Counted from the stretch's first letter, positions 1 to 7,189 are shown. The stretch: DNA of 12,012 bases from Glaciimonas sp. (GCA_014377145.1 JACMQE010000110.1:1-12012); one strand, 5' to 3'. Notes: generated by a model from the letters alone, not told the origin. Program-made: numbers and translations.

Positions 1-1
1 C

Positions 2-634
2 TACAGCGTCAAAGAAATTTTTTACACCCTGCAAGGCGAAGGCGGCCAAGCCGGCAGCCCCGCCGTGTTCTGCCGCTTTGCCGGTTGCAACCTCTGGACC
101 GGCCGGGAAAGCGACCGCGCCACCGCCGTCTGCCAGTTTTGCGACACCGACTTTGTGGGCACCGACGGCACGCTGGGCGGCAAATTTGCCACCGCAGAAG
201 CCCTGGCCGACCAGATCGCCGCCCAGTGGCCCGCAGGCGACAGCCAAAACCGGCTCACGGTGCTGACCGGCGGCGAACCCCTGCTGCAAGTAGACCCCGC
301 CCTCATCCAGGCCCTACACGCACGAAGCTTTCGCATTGCCGTGGAAAGCAACGGCACGGTACGCGCCCCCGTGGGCATAGACTGGCTCTGCATCAGCCCC
401 AAAGCAAGCGCTCCCTGGATTCAGCAGCAGGGCCAGGAGCTCAAAGTAGTTTGGCCCCAGTCTGGCCTGGACCTGTCCACCCTGGCCAGCACAGGGCAAT
501 TCATCCACCGTTTTTTGCAGCCCATGGACGGCCCGCAGCAAACTACCAACATCGCCCTGTGCATAGACACGTGCATGCAGCACCCCAGCTGGCGCCTAAG
601 CCTACAGACCCACAAGATCACCCAGATCCGCTAA
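2..634 (+). CDS. queE: 7-carboxy-7-deazaguanine synthase (partial, 5' end outside window)
   Basis: Radical-SAM enzyme that contracts the ring of 6-carboxy-tetrahydropterin to 7-carboxy-7-deazaguanine in queuosine/preQ0 synthesis, in the cytoplasm. The reading frame is open from base 2 (YSVKEIFYTLQGEG...) and is probably missing only a few N-terminal codons; the GTG at 65 is internal. The cluster motif is seen as C-X14-C-X2-C (from CNLW to CQFC), the spacing known for the Burkholderia-type QueE, instead of the usual radical-SAM CX3CX2C. A GGEP motif (SAM binding) and the ending WRLSLQTHK also fit the family. The stop is 15 bases before the queD-like gene, so the two are likely co-transcribed. 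High GC matches the core genome. The identification is firm. Confidence 0.95.
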   Translation, partial: YSVKEIFYTLQGEGGQAGSPAVFCRFAGCNLWTGRESDRATAVCQFCDTDFVGTDGTLGGKFATAEALADQIAAQWPAGDSQNRLTVLTGGEPLLQVDPALIQALHARSFRIAVESNGTVRAPVGIDWLCISPKASAPWIQQQGQELKVVWPQSGLDLSTLASTGQFIHRFLQPMDGPQQTTNIALCIDTCMQHPSWRLSLQTHKITQIR

Positions 635-649
635 TCGATCGGCCCATTC

Positions 650-1015
650 ATGCAGTTCACCATCAGCCAACGCTTTTACTTTGACGCAGCCCACACCCTG
701 CAACGCGAGATCGAAGCCGCAAGCAGCCGCCGCATCCACGGCCACACCTACCACGCCGAGGTCAGCGTCAGCGGCCCACGCGACCCCGCCAACGGCATGG
801 TGCTGGATCTGGGCTTTCTGCGCCAACGCCTGGAAGCCGTACGCGAACAGCTCGACCACCATCTGCTAGACGAAGTGCCCGACCTAGGCACCCCCACGCT
901 GGAAAACCTGTGCACCTTCATCGCCACACAATTAGCCGACGTACGCCCCCCTGTAAGCCGCGTGCGGGTGTGGCGCGATGCACAGGGCGATGCGTGTGTC
1001 TTGGACATCCTGTAA
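650..1015 (+). CDS. queD: 6-carboxy-tetrahydropterin synthase family protein (QueD-like)
   Basis: Member of the 6-pyruvoyl-tetrahydropterin synthase/QueD family, 121 residues and full length. QueD makes 6-carboxy-tetrahydropterin, the substrate of QueE, which is encoded immediately upstream. The zinc ligands are visible as H15 (FDAAH), H30 and H32 (IHGHTYH), and the D69-H70-H71 block supplies the Asp/His of the catalytic triad. Two usual residues seem absent: the position of the catalytic Cys, four residues before the HGH (Cys27 in E. coli), holds Ser26, and the pterin-anchoring Glu near the C-terminus (E. coli VKET) aligns with Arg109 in VWRD. These alignments were made by eye. Pairing with queE supports a deazapurine role, but the chemistry may differ from canonical QueD. 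Confidence 0.85.
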   Translation: MQFTISQRFYFDAAHTLQREIEAASSRRIHGHTYHAEVSVSGPRDPANGMVLDLGFLRQRLEAVREQLDHHLLDEVPDLGTPTLENLCTFIATQLADVRPPVSRVRVWRDAQGDACVLDIL

Positions 1016-1026
1016 TAGTGTACGTC

Positions 1027-1059
1027 TTGTAACTTAGGTGTAAATACCAAGGTTAGAAT
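1027..1059 (+). promoter_or_regulatory. possible promoter of the tRNA-Ser gene
   Basis: A TAGAAT hexamer at 1054-1059 is a good -10 match and would place the transcription start about 8 bases further on, right at the tRNA 5' end (1068). No clean -35 exists at 16-18 bases: TTGTAA at 1027-1032 is 21 bases away and TAACTT at 1030-1035 is a weak match at 18. The tRNA could also be read through from queD. Confidence 0.3.
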
Positions 1060-1067
1060 GAAAGATA

Positions 1068-1155
1068 GGAAGCGTGGCAGAGTGGTCGATTGCACCGGTC
1101 TTGAAAACCGGCGATGGGAAACTATCCGTGAGTTCGAATCTCACCGCTTCCGCCA
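1068..1155 (+). tRNA. tRNA-Ser (anticodon TGA)
   Basis: A full cloverleaf of 88 bases with encoded CCA. The acceptor stem GGAAGCG (1068-1074) pairs with CGCTTCC (1145-1151), followed by discriminator G1152 and CCA 1153-1155. The anticodon stem CCGGT/ACCGG (1095-1099 and 1107-1111) closes the loop CTTGAAA, giving anticodon TGA at 1102-1104, which reads UCA. A long class II variable arm follows, then the T arm GTGAG-TTCGAAT-CTCAC. It marks the border between the GC-rich core genes and the AT-richer glycan locus; tRNA genes are frequent insertion sites for accessory DNA. Confidence 0.97.
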
Positions 1156-1163
1156 GCAGAATG

Positions 1164-1182
1164 AAAAGTTCGCGCACTTTTT
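1164..1182 (+). terminator. weak candidate terminator after tRNA-Ser
   Basis: AAAAGT (1164-1169) pairs with ACTTTT (1176-1181) around a six-base loop (TCGCGC), with the T run ending at 1182. The stem is AT-rich with one G-C pair, so it would be weak; position just after the tRNA is the main argument. Confidence 0.3.
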
Positions 1183-1348
1183 ACGTCGGGCAAAGACGAT
1201 AACAAAATCTCCTGTAACTGACCCCATACAGGGCGAAATCAGCTCAAGTTTACACAGTGAACAAAACGGCCGTTTAGCGTGCCGGCAAGGGGCGATAAAG
1301 ACCAATGTAACAATGGCTATAGCCAAATATGAATAACAGAGACACTAG
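1183..1348. other. intergenic leader before the glycan locus
   Basis: About 165 bases with no convincing gene. It holds a short inverted repeat, CCTGTA (1211-1216) and TACAGG (1227-1232) with a ten-base spacer and no T-run, and a small palindrome GCTATAGC at 1316-1323. No strong sigma-70 promoter and no ops/JUMPstart core (GGCGGTAG) was found, though a promoter for the downstream operon would be expected here. TTTACA at 1249-1254 is a possible -35 without a good -10. Confidence 0.4.
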
Positions 1349-2536
1349 ATGGAAATGAGTGCGTCGAGATCGAAAAGGATTTTTGGTCTCGATTTTCTAC
1401 GCGCCGCAGCGATCTCGCTGGTGTTTTTAGCGCACTCTGAAATATTTCTACACACTTTAGGAATTTCCTCTACTCTTTTTCACTACGCTGGGTTTCAAGG
1501 CGTAGAGATATTCTTTGCACTTTCGGGCTTTTTGATCGGCTCAATTTTGATGAAGGGTAATATAACTAGCCCTCAAGAACTCTTTAGGTTCTACTCCAGG
1601 CGTTGGATGCGAACGTTCCCCGCCTTTTATACTGCATTCATTCTTCTATATTTTTTTTATAAGCCAGATTTGTATTCAGCATTGAGTGTTGGAAGTTTTA
1701 CTGCGAACTTAACGCCATCCAATTCTCATGATGGACTTCCGTTCTTTGGTGTTTCATGGTCGCTTGCAATCGAAGAATGGTTTTACTTATTGCTCGGCAT
1801 TGCGCTTTTGACTTTTGGCTGCAATGCCAGGGTTGTATTTTGTCTTTGGTTAGTAGCTTTAAGTTCTCGACTTGCATTTTTGGCAACAACAAACCAAGCA
1901 ACGTATGATATTGCTCACACAACGGTTTTCTTGCGACTTGACGCTTTAATGGTGGGCGTTTTTGCTGCTTCTGCTCGGCTGCACTATTCGCAAATGTCTT
2001 CCAAACTGCTAGGGATGCTGCGATTCGTCTATGCCTGTGGGCTAGCAGTCGGACTTGCTGTATGGATTGGATATCCTTGGATTCAATACAATTCAAAAAT
2101 ATTTTCTGCAGTATTTTTGCCTTTAAATTCTGTTTTTTTGGCATTATTTATTTTAGATTTTTCAAGCACGCCAAAATTCTTAGATAGGCTATCTCGAAAA
2201 ATTTTTGAGATACCTAAAAAGTCAATCACCTTTCTCTCAGCAATAAGTTACTCACTCTATTTGTATCACTTAGAGTTAATTAGATTTTCCAATAATTTTT
2301 CCCAGTTAAACGAAATCAATCGATTCCTTATCGCAGCTTCGTTGAGTATATTGGCGGCTTATTTTTCTTACATTCTTATAGAAAAGCCGTTTCTCAGCCT
2401 AAGAGATAATGCATTCACTCCGAACAAGCAGGATCGACTGCGACAATGGTATAACGCATTTCGCCGAGGTGCTGTTTTTCAGTGTAATCGTGAAATCCTC
2501 ATGATCGAAAAAATAAAAATAAAAAATAAAAAATAA
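1349..2536 (+). CDS. membrane-bound O-acyltransferase, acyltransferase family 3 (OafA/YrhL type)
   Basis: Polytopic inner-membrane protein of 395 residues that by family would transfer an acetyl or other acyl group to a sugar hydroxyl of a surface glycan or its lipid-linked precursor. The diagnostic R-X10-H signature is present (R18 to H29, in LDFLRAAAISLVFLAHS). The WSLAIEEWFY motif at 137-146 and the ending with IEKPF after many hydrophobic segments also fit acyltransferase family 3. The start is ATG 1349; ATG 1355, two codons in, is an alternative, and neither has a strong ribosome site. After IEKPFLSLR there is an unusually long tail ending in the Lys-rich KIKIKNKK, encoded by an A-rich repeat. 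AT-rich relative to queE/queD, so probably acquired. galU follows six bases later. Confidence 0.9.
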   Translation: MEMSASRSKRIFGLDFLRAAAISLVFLAHSEIFLHTLGISSTLFHYAGFQGVEIFFALSGFLIGSILMKGNITSPQELFRFYSRRWMRTFPAFYTAFILLYFFYKPDLYSALSVGSFTANLTPSNSHDGLPFFGVSWSLAIEEWFYLLLGIALLTFGCNARVVFCLWLVALSSRLAFLATTNQATYDIAHTTVFLRLDALMVGVFAASARLHYSQMSSKLLGMLRFVYACGLAVGLAVWIGYPWIQYNSKIFSAVFLPLNSVFLALFILDFSSTPKFLDRLSRKIFEIPKKSITFLSAISYSLYLYHLELIRFSNNFSQLNEINRFLIAASLSILAAYFSYILIEKPFLSLRDNAFTPNKQDRLRQWYNAFRRGAVFQCNREILMIEKIKIKNKK

Positions 2537-2538
2537 AA
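2508..2538 (+). repeat. A-rich AAAAAAT-type short tandem repeat
   Basis: Units of 7, 6, 7 and 7 bases (A5-6 then T; 2508-2514, 2515-2520, 2521-2527, 2528-2534) followed by AAAA. The tract encodes the last residues and stop of the acyltransferase and sits just before the galU ATG, where a Shine-Dalgarno sequence would normally be. Confidence 0.8.
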
Positions 2539-2542
2539 GTAT

Positions 2543-3382
2543 ATGAAACCATTACGTAAAGCTATTTTCCCAGTTGCAGGCATGGGTACTCGTTTTCTAC
2601 CTGCTACAAAAACCATTCCAAAAGAAATGCTGACTATCGTAGATCGGCCACTAATTCATTACGCTGTCGACGAGGCAATTGAAGCTGGTTGCGACACTCT
2701 TATTTTCGTAACGGGACGTAGTAAGCGTGCAGTCGAAGATTATTTCGACAGCCACCCAGAGCTCGAAGCTGAGCTTGAAGCCAAAGGGAAAATAGAGGCA
2801 TTAAATATTATTCGCAACATAATCCCACCGCACGTGAAGTGTATTTATGTTCGTCAATCGCAACCTCTTGGGCTTGGTCATGCAGTGGCATGTGCAGCGC
2901 ACCTCATTGACAATGAGCCCTTTGCCGTTTTGTTGCCTGACGATTTGATCGATGGCGGCCATACCGGGTGTCTTTCCCAAATGCTGGAAATCTATAAAAG
3001 TAAAAATGGTTCCATATTGGCCGTAGAACAAGTGCCAAAAGAAAAAGTTAATCGTTATGGGGTTATTGCGCCAGAAAATGGTGACGATCGCCCCCTTAAG
3101 GTAATTGGCATAGTGGAAAAACCACAGCCTGAGTTAGCCCCCTCAAATTGGACAGTTGTAGGACGGTATATTTTGACCCCAGATGTCATGGCCAAGCTGG
3201 TGAATGTCATAGCTGGAGCTGGTGGTGAAATTCAACTTACTGATGCGATTGCAGCGACCCTAAGTGAAGTTCCAACTTACGGTCTACCTTTTTCTGGTAA
3301 GCGATTCGATTGCGGTAATAAACATGGATTCTTAGAAGCCAATATTCACTACGGACTATCGCAAATAGGTAAATATGATTAA
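2543..3382 (+). CDS. galU: UTP--glucose-1-phosphate uridylyltransferase
   Basis: Cytoplasmic nucleotidyltransferase making UDP-glucose from UTP and glucose-1-phosphate, a precursor for surface polysaccharides. The 279 residues match GalU throughout: the N-terminal GMGTRFLPATK followed by PKEML (nucleotide loop and catalytic Lys), LGLGHAV, the LPDDLI metal-binding segment, VEKP, and the C-terminal FDCGNKHGFLEA. Length is slightly under the usual 290-300. The ATG at 2543 fits the family start but lacks a clear ribosome site, since the upstream bases are an A-rich repeat. It overlaps the next gene by 8 bases, suggesting translational coupling. Base composition is AT-rich like its upstream neighbour, so it is likely a locus-specific copy; a second core copy may exist elsewhere. 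Confidence 0.95.
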   Translation: MKPLRKAIFPVAGMGTRFLPATKTIPKEMLTIVDRPLIHYAVDEAIEAGCDTLIFVTGRSKRAVEDYFDSHPELEAELEAKGKIEALNIIRNIIPPHVKCIYVRQSQPLGLGHAVACAAHLIDNEPFAVLLPDDLIDGGHTGCLSQMLEIYKSKNGSILAVEQVPKEKVNRYGVIAPENGDDRPLKVIGIVEKPQPELAPSNWTVVGRYILTPDVMAKLVNVIAGAGGEIQLTDAIAATLSEVPTYGLPFSGKRFDCGNKHGFLEANIHYGLSQIGKYD

Positions 3383-4403
3383 GTATCCAGTATTTTTATC
3401 GGTTGTTTTAACGACAAAAAATGAATCATCAATTTTGCATGATTTGATTATTGAGATAGTGAATCTAATATCACAACTTGTAGCTGACTATGAAATAGTA
3501 ATTGTTGATAATGCCTCTGAGGATAATAGCGTGTCAGTTCTCAAGCATATTACTAATGAAAACGGTATTCCAAATTTGCAAGTCTATGCACTTACAAAGG
3601 AAGTTGATGCTGATACAGCTTCTTGGGTAGGTCTGGAAAACGCATTGGGTGATTTTATTGTCGTCATTAACCCAAGGTCTGACGACATAGCGTTTCTGCC
3701 GCAAATGCTTGAGAAGGCGGTCATGGGGGCTGATGTGGTCTTCGCCAATAACCAGCAGAAGGCTGCACAGAGTCTTGCATACCGGGCAGCCTATACGGTA
3801 TTCAACCGCCTCTACAAGTCGTTCAATGGCATCCATCTGGAGAATGAGGCACCTCAATATCGACTTCTGAGTAAGAGGGTTGTCAATTTTATCCTTCAGC
3901 ATCCACAGCCGGCAATGACGTATCGCCATCTACCAGCAACGGGTGGATTCGCACGTGTTAACCTCGACTACAGCGCAGCTCCGAAGATATTGCACGTCAA
4001 GCGGCTTGGTGAGAGCATGGACAGGGGAATCCGCCTCCTAGTTTCGACGACTAGGGCACCGATGCGACTTGTCACTTCGCTTTCCATATTTGGAGCGGTC
4101 GCCAACCTTATTTATTCAATCTATGTGGTTACCGTTGGCTTCTTACGAGTTGATGTCGCGCCAGGCTGGCTCAGTCTGTCTTTGCAACAGTCTGGGATGT
4201 TTTTCTTGATCTCGCTTGTGCTGCTGGTGCTTGGGGAATACATGCTGCACATGGCCAGCCTGTCGAACGAAGGTCCGCTATATCATGTTGGACAGGAGCT
4301 CACTAGCGCACGCATGACCCGGCGCGAGAAATTAAATGTAGAGGAAGTGGCGTCCGTAACTGTAAGAGCGCCTGTTTCGCAATCGGAAAGAATAGAAGCG
4401 TGA
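3375..4403 (+). CDS. family 2 glycosyltransferase with two C-terminal membrane helices (polyprenyl-phosphate type)
   Basis: GT-A fold enzyme of 342 residues. The N-terminal domain (about 1-200) has the GT2 pattern: VVLTTKNE at 10-17 and IVIVDNASEDNS at 41-52. Two hydrophobic segments follow at about 232-257 and 273-295. This layout is shared with ArnC/GtrB/DPM-like enzymes that place a sugar on undecaprenyl phosphate at the inner face of the membrane; the transfer to a polyprenyl phosphate is inferred. The usual DxD acidic motif is not canonical: the matching stretch reads NPRSDD (99-104). An AGGT at 3367-3370 lies close to the start, inside galU. Odd feature: the first ~95 codons are AT-rich while the rest is near 50% GC, suggesting a recombined gene. 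Confidence 0.82.
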   Translation: MIKYPVFLSVVLTTKNESSILHDLIIEIVNLISQLVADYEIVIVDNASEDNSVSVLKHITNENGIPNLQVYALTKEVDADTASWVGLENALGDFIVVINPRSDDIAFLPQMLEKAVMGADVVFANNQQKAAQSLAYRAAYTVFNRLYKSFNGIHLENEAPQYRLLSKRVVNFILQHPQPAMTYRHLPATGGFARVNLDYSAAPKILHVKRLGESMDRGIRLLVSTTRAPMRLVTSLSIFGAVANLIYSIYVVTVGFLRVDVAPGWLSLSLQQSGMFFLISLVLLVLGEYMLHMASLSNEGPLYHVGQELTSARMTRREKLNVEEVASVTVRAPVSQSERIEA

Positions 4404-5569
4404 TGCCGGTTGCTGATTGCGATCAAACTGCGGTTATTGTCGGAGGCGGCTTTTATGGGGCTGCGATTGCCATCTACTTGGCCAAACAGCGGGGCATGAA
4501 GCGCATTCTACTTGTCGAACGAGAGTCGGCACTTCTTACGCGAGCGTCTTATAGCAATCAAGCACGCGTTCACAACGGTTACCACTATCCGCGTAGTTTT
4601 ACGACTGCATATCGAAGTCGGGTCAACTTGCCGAAGTTCGTGCATGATTGGCCGGATGCTGTTAAACAAGACTTCACCAAGCTCTACGCAATTGCCCGTC
4701 GAAACTCCAAAGTCACTGCCAAACAGTTTGAGCGCTTCTGCCGAGAAATTGGCGCCAAAATCCAGCCAGCAGACACCAAGTTGCGAGCGCTGTTTGAGCC
4801 ACGGCTTATTGAGGATGTCTTCTTGGTTGAAGAATATGCGTTCGACGCCACCAAGTTGGCAAGTTGGGCTGAACGCGAGTTAAACGAGAGTGGTGTACAA
4901 GTTTGTCTTGAGACTCGGGTGACGGCAATTTCCAACGGTCAAGATAAGACATTGCGTGTTGTTTTGCAGCCCAAACATGGGAATGATGAATTGATAATTT
5001 GTCGCTATGTTTTCAACTGCACCTACAGCGGCCTCAATCAATTCGCAGGGGATTTTCCTGGAACCCGAACGGGCCTGAAGCAGGAAGTTACAGAAATGGC
5101 ACTGATGCAGGCGCCGCCTGAACTGCAGGGTTTGGGCATTACAGTAATGGATGGCCCTTTTTTCTCGATGATGCCTTTCCCGGCTCGAGGCCTACACACA
5201 CTATCGCACGTTCGATACACACCACACCTGCACTGGCAGGACGCGCCTGGCATCGACCCTTACCAAAAACTTGATAATTACGATCGCGCAACACGTGTCG
5301 ATCGCATGGTTCGAGATGTAGGCCGGTATCTTCCTGCCGTGTTTGATGCGAAATATGTTGCGTCTCTCTTTGAGGTCAAAACCGTTCTTGTAAAGAACGA
5401 GGGAGATGATGGTCGACCCATTTTGTTCGAAAAACATCCAGAACTGCCGGGCTGCTATTCCATATTAGGTGGAAAAATAGACAATATTTACGATGCTCTT
5501 GAAAAGCTGGATGCAGAAGATTTTTCTTGTAGATATGATCAAGATACAGCCGGTGTAATGAATGACTAA
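4403..5569 (+). CDS. FAD-dependent oxidoreductase (DAO-like fold) of the glycan locus
   Basis: Predicted cytoplasmic flavoenzyme of 388 residues. The dinucleotide-binding motif VGGGFYGAA (G14, G16, G19) follows the first strand, and LLVERE ends the second strand with the acidic residue that would bind the ribose (E39). A family-like segment follows with RASYSNQARVHNGYHYPRS, and near the C-terminus LGGKIDN resembles the second FAD contact of D-amino-acid-oxidase-like proteins. The substrate is unknown; context suggests a sugar, nucleotide sugar or lipid-linked sugar. The start used is ATG 4403, which overlaps the upstream stop as TGATG; an in-frame GTG at 4400 would add one residue. It overlaps the SDR gene by 8 bases, so the two redox enzymes are probably made together. 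Confidence 0.85.
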   Translation: MPVADCDQTAVIVGGGFYGAAIAIYLAKQRGMKRILLVERESALLTRASYSNQARVHNGYHYPRSFTTAYRSRVNLPKFVHDWPDAVKQDFTKLYAIARRNSKVTAKQFERFCREIGAKIQPADTKLRALFEPRLIEDVFLVEEYAFDATKLASWAERELNESGVQVCLETRVTAISNGQDKTLRVVLQPKHGNDELIICRYVFNCTYSGLNQFAGDFPGTRTGLKQEVTEMALMQAPPELQGLGITVMDGPFFSMMPFPARGLHTLSHVRYTPHLHWQDAPGIDPYQKLDNYDRATRVDRMVRDVGRYLPAVFDAKYVASLFEVKTVLVKNEGDDGRPILFEKHPELPGCYSILGGKIDNIYDALEKLDAEDFSCRYDQDTAGVMND

Positions 5570-6356
5570 TGCATTAATTGGATTTTCAGGTTTCGTTGGC
5601 AGCACGCTTCTTAAGCAGGCGCACTTCGAATCACTTTATCGCTCGACCAATATCGGCGAAATAGTGGGTAAGACTTTCGAAACAATGGTATGCGCAGGTG
5701 CGCCAGCTCAAAAATGGATTGCCAACCGCGAACCAGAGGTGGATCGTCAGAAAATCGATGGCTTGATAAATCATCTAAAAACTATTCACTGCCAAACCTT
5801 TATCTTGATTAGTACCGTTGATGTATTCAATAATCCTATAGGAGTTGATGAGTACACTGTGGTTGATGAGTCCCAGCTGCATGCCTATGGCCTGCACCGT
5901 CGAATTCTTGAAAAATTTGTAGCGAGCCACTTTCCCAATCATTTGATTGTTCGTCTGCCGGGGCTAGTTGGCCCTGGACTGCGCAAAAACGTCATATTCG
6001 ACTTCTTGAACGAGAATAATCTGCGTGCGATTGAGAGTCGGGGTGTTTTCCAGTTCTACCCCATGGTTAATCTCTGGTCTGACATTCAAATCGCGTTGAA
6101 TGCCGGCTTAAAGCTTGTTCACCTTACCGCGGCACCGATCAGCGTTTCCGAGATTTCCCAGCAAGGTTTTGGAAAGGCTTTCATTCAGACCCTGATGCCC
6201 ACTCCGGTTGCATATGACTTGCAAACTCGCTACGCGGATATCTTCAGAACAGCAGGGCAATATCAATACAGTGTTCGCGAAACGATTCAGGCTGTAAGGG
6301 CCTATGCCCAATCTGAGCCTGTCACAGTTAACTCAGCACCGGGAGGCAAGGCATGA
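5562..6356 (+). CDS. NAD(P)-binding SDR / NAD-dependent epimerase-dehydratase family protein
   Basis: Rossmann-fold protein of 264 residues, shorter than typical extended SDRs (about 300-350). The N-terminal glycine motif G7-x2-G10-x2-G13 (GFSGFVG) marks NAD(P) binding. ISTVDVF around 83-89 holds the usual Ser/Thr position, and RLPGLVGPG at 131-139 is typical of RmlD/epimerase-like enzymes. The active-site Tyr is Y109, but the expected YxxxK is YGLHR, with Arg113 in place of Lys. The family oxidises, reduces, epimerises or dehydrates nucleotide sugars; the substrate here is unknown. The 8-base overlap with the FAD oxidoreductase upstream and the ATGA overlap with the isomerase downstream support a shared pathway. 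GGGAGG at 6341-6346, inside this gene, is the ribosome site of the next gene. Confidence 0.82.
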   Translation: MTNALIGFSGFVGSTLLKQAHFESLYRSTNIGEIVGKTFETMVCAGAPAQKWIANREPEVDRQKIDGLINHLKTIHCQTFILISTVDVFNNPIGVDEYTVVDESQLHAYGLHRRILEKFVASHFPNHLIVRLPGLVGPGLRKNVIFDFLNENNLRAIESRGVFQFYPMVNLWSDIQIALNAGLKLVHLTAAPISVSEISQQGFGKAFIQTLMPTPVAYDLQTRYADIFRTAGQYQYSVRETIQAVRAYAQSEPVTVNSAPGGKA

Positions 6357-7189
6357 GGCTTGCCATTTCCAATATAGCCTGGAATGTCTCGGAAGACGAA
6401 GATATTGCCCTGCTACTACGCCGCTATGGCATTGATGCGATTGACGTGGCGCCGGGAAAGTATTTTCCTGATCCATTCAATGCACAGATTGAGGACATCA
6501 CCCGTGTAAGGGCGTGGTGGGCAGCGCGCGGTATAGAAATTACCGGTATGCAGGCGTTGCTGTTTGGCACGACAGGCTTGAATGTTTTTGGTCCGGCAGA
6601 GATTCAAGATGCGATGCTTAAACATCTTTCGGCAGTCTGCCGAATCGGTTCTGGCCTAGGGGCTACGCGTGTGGTATTCGGCTCGCCCAAAAACCGGGAT
6701 CGCTCCGGGCTATCCGATCAGGACGCACTGGATGTTGCCGTCTCCTTTTTCCGGCGCCTTGGGGGTATTGCCGAGTCGAATGGGGTAATTATCTGTCTGG
6801 AACCCAACCCTCCCTGCTATGGTGCCAACTTCATGACCAATAGCGTGCAAACCTCTGAGATCGTAAGACAGGTCGCGCACCCAGCAATCAAAATGCAACT
6901 TGACACGGGTGCCTTGCAGATCAACGGCGAGGACGCTATGACCGTGCTGCAAGATTGCGCGGCATTGATAGGTCACGTGCATGCCAGCGAACCGAACCTG
7001 GTGACATTAGGGGATGGTGGAACTGATCATGGGCGCATGGCTGCCGCGATCAAATGTTTCCTGGTCGACCCAGTGGTGTCGATCGAGATGCTGGAAACCA
7101 AAGACGAACGGCATTCGGTCTCGATCGAGCGAGCACTGGGCGTGGCGACGCACCATTACCGTTTGTCACAAGCTGGGACTGAACAATGA
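6353..7189 (+). CDS. sugar phosphate isomerase/epimerase-like TIM-barrel protein
   Basis: Xylose-isomerase-like/AP-endonuclease-2 superfamily protein of 278 residues. These enzymes are metal-dependent and catalyse aldose-ketose isomerisation, epimerisation or dehydration of sugars and related compounds. Likely metal ligands lie in barrel order: E150 (CLEPNP), D184 (QLDTGA), H210 in HVHASEP, and E245 (SIEML). N-terminal LAISNIAW and IDVAPGKYF fit the first strands. A strong Shine-Dalgarno, GGGAGG at 6341-6346, precedes the ATG at six bases, and the start overlaps the SDR stop as ATGA. The substrate is unknown; the neighbouring redox enzymes and glycosyltransferases point to a sugar used in glycan assembly. 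Most GC-rich of the locus together with the next gene. Confidence 0.87.
   Translation: MRLAISNIAWNVSEDEDIALLLRRYGIDAIDVAPGKYFPDPFNAQIEDITRVRAWWAARGIEITGMQALLFGTTGLNVFGPAEIQDAMLKHLSAVCRIGSGLGATRVVFGSPKNRDRSGLSDQDALDVAVSFFRRLGGIAESNGVIICLEPNPPCYGANFMTNSVQTSEIVRQVAHPAIKMQLDTGALQINGEDAMTVLQDCAALIGHVHASEPNLVTLGDGGTDHGRMAAAIKCFLVDPVVSIEMLETKDERHSVSIERALGVATHHYRLSQAGTEQ

Noticed and set aside
22..402. Long minus-strand open frames opposite queE and queD (also 314-583, 602-862, 748-1095)
   Set aside because: They are antisense to well-identified GC-rich genes, where third-position bias opens the opposite frames, and show no known motif.
85..684. 199-codon + frame overlapping queE in another frame
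   Set aside because: The translation is Arg/Pro/His-rich low complexity, typical of a frame-shifted read of a GC-rich gene.
1211..1232. Inverted repeat CCTGTA/TACAGG, considered as an IS end or terminator
   Set aside because: Only six base pairs, no T-run, no transposase and no partner repeat or target duplication seen in the window.
1058..1336. 92-codon + strand open frame
   Set aside because: It runs straight through tRNA-Ser and its sequence has no protein-like character beyond that; a tRNA shadow.
1698..2144. 148-codon minus-strand frame inside the acyltransferase
   Set aside because: Antisense to clear membrane helices and the WSLAIEEWFY motif; no ribosome site or family resemblance.
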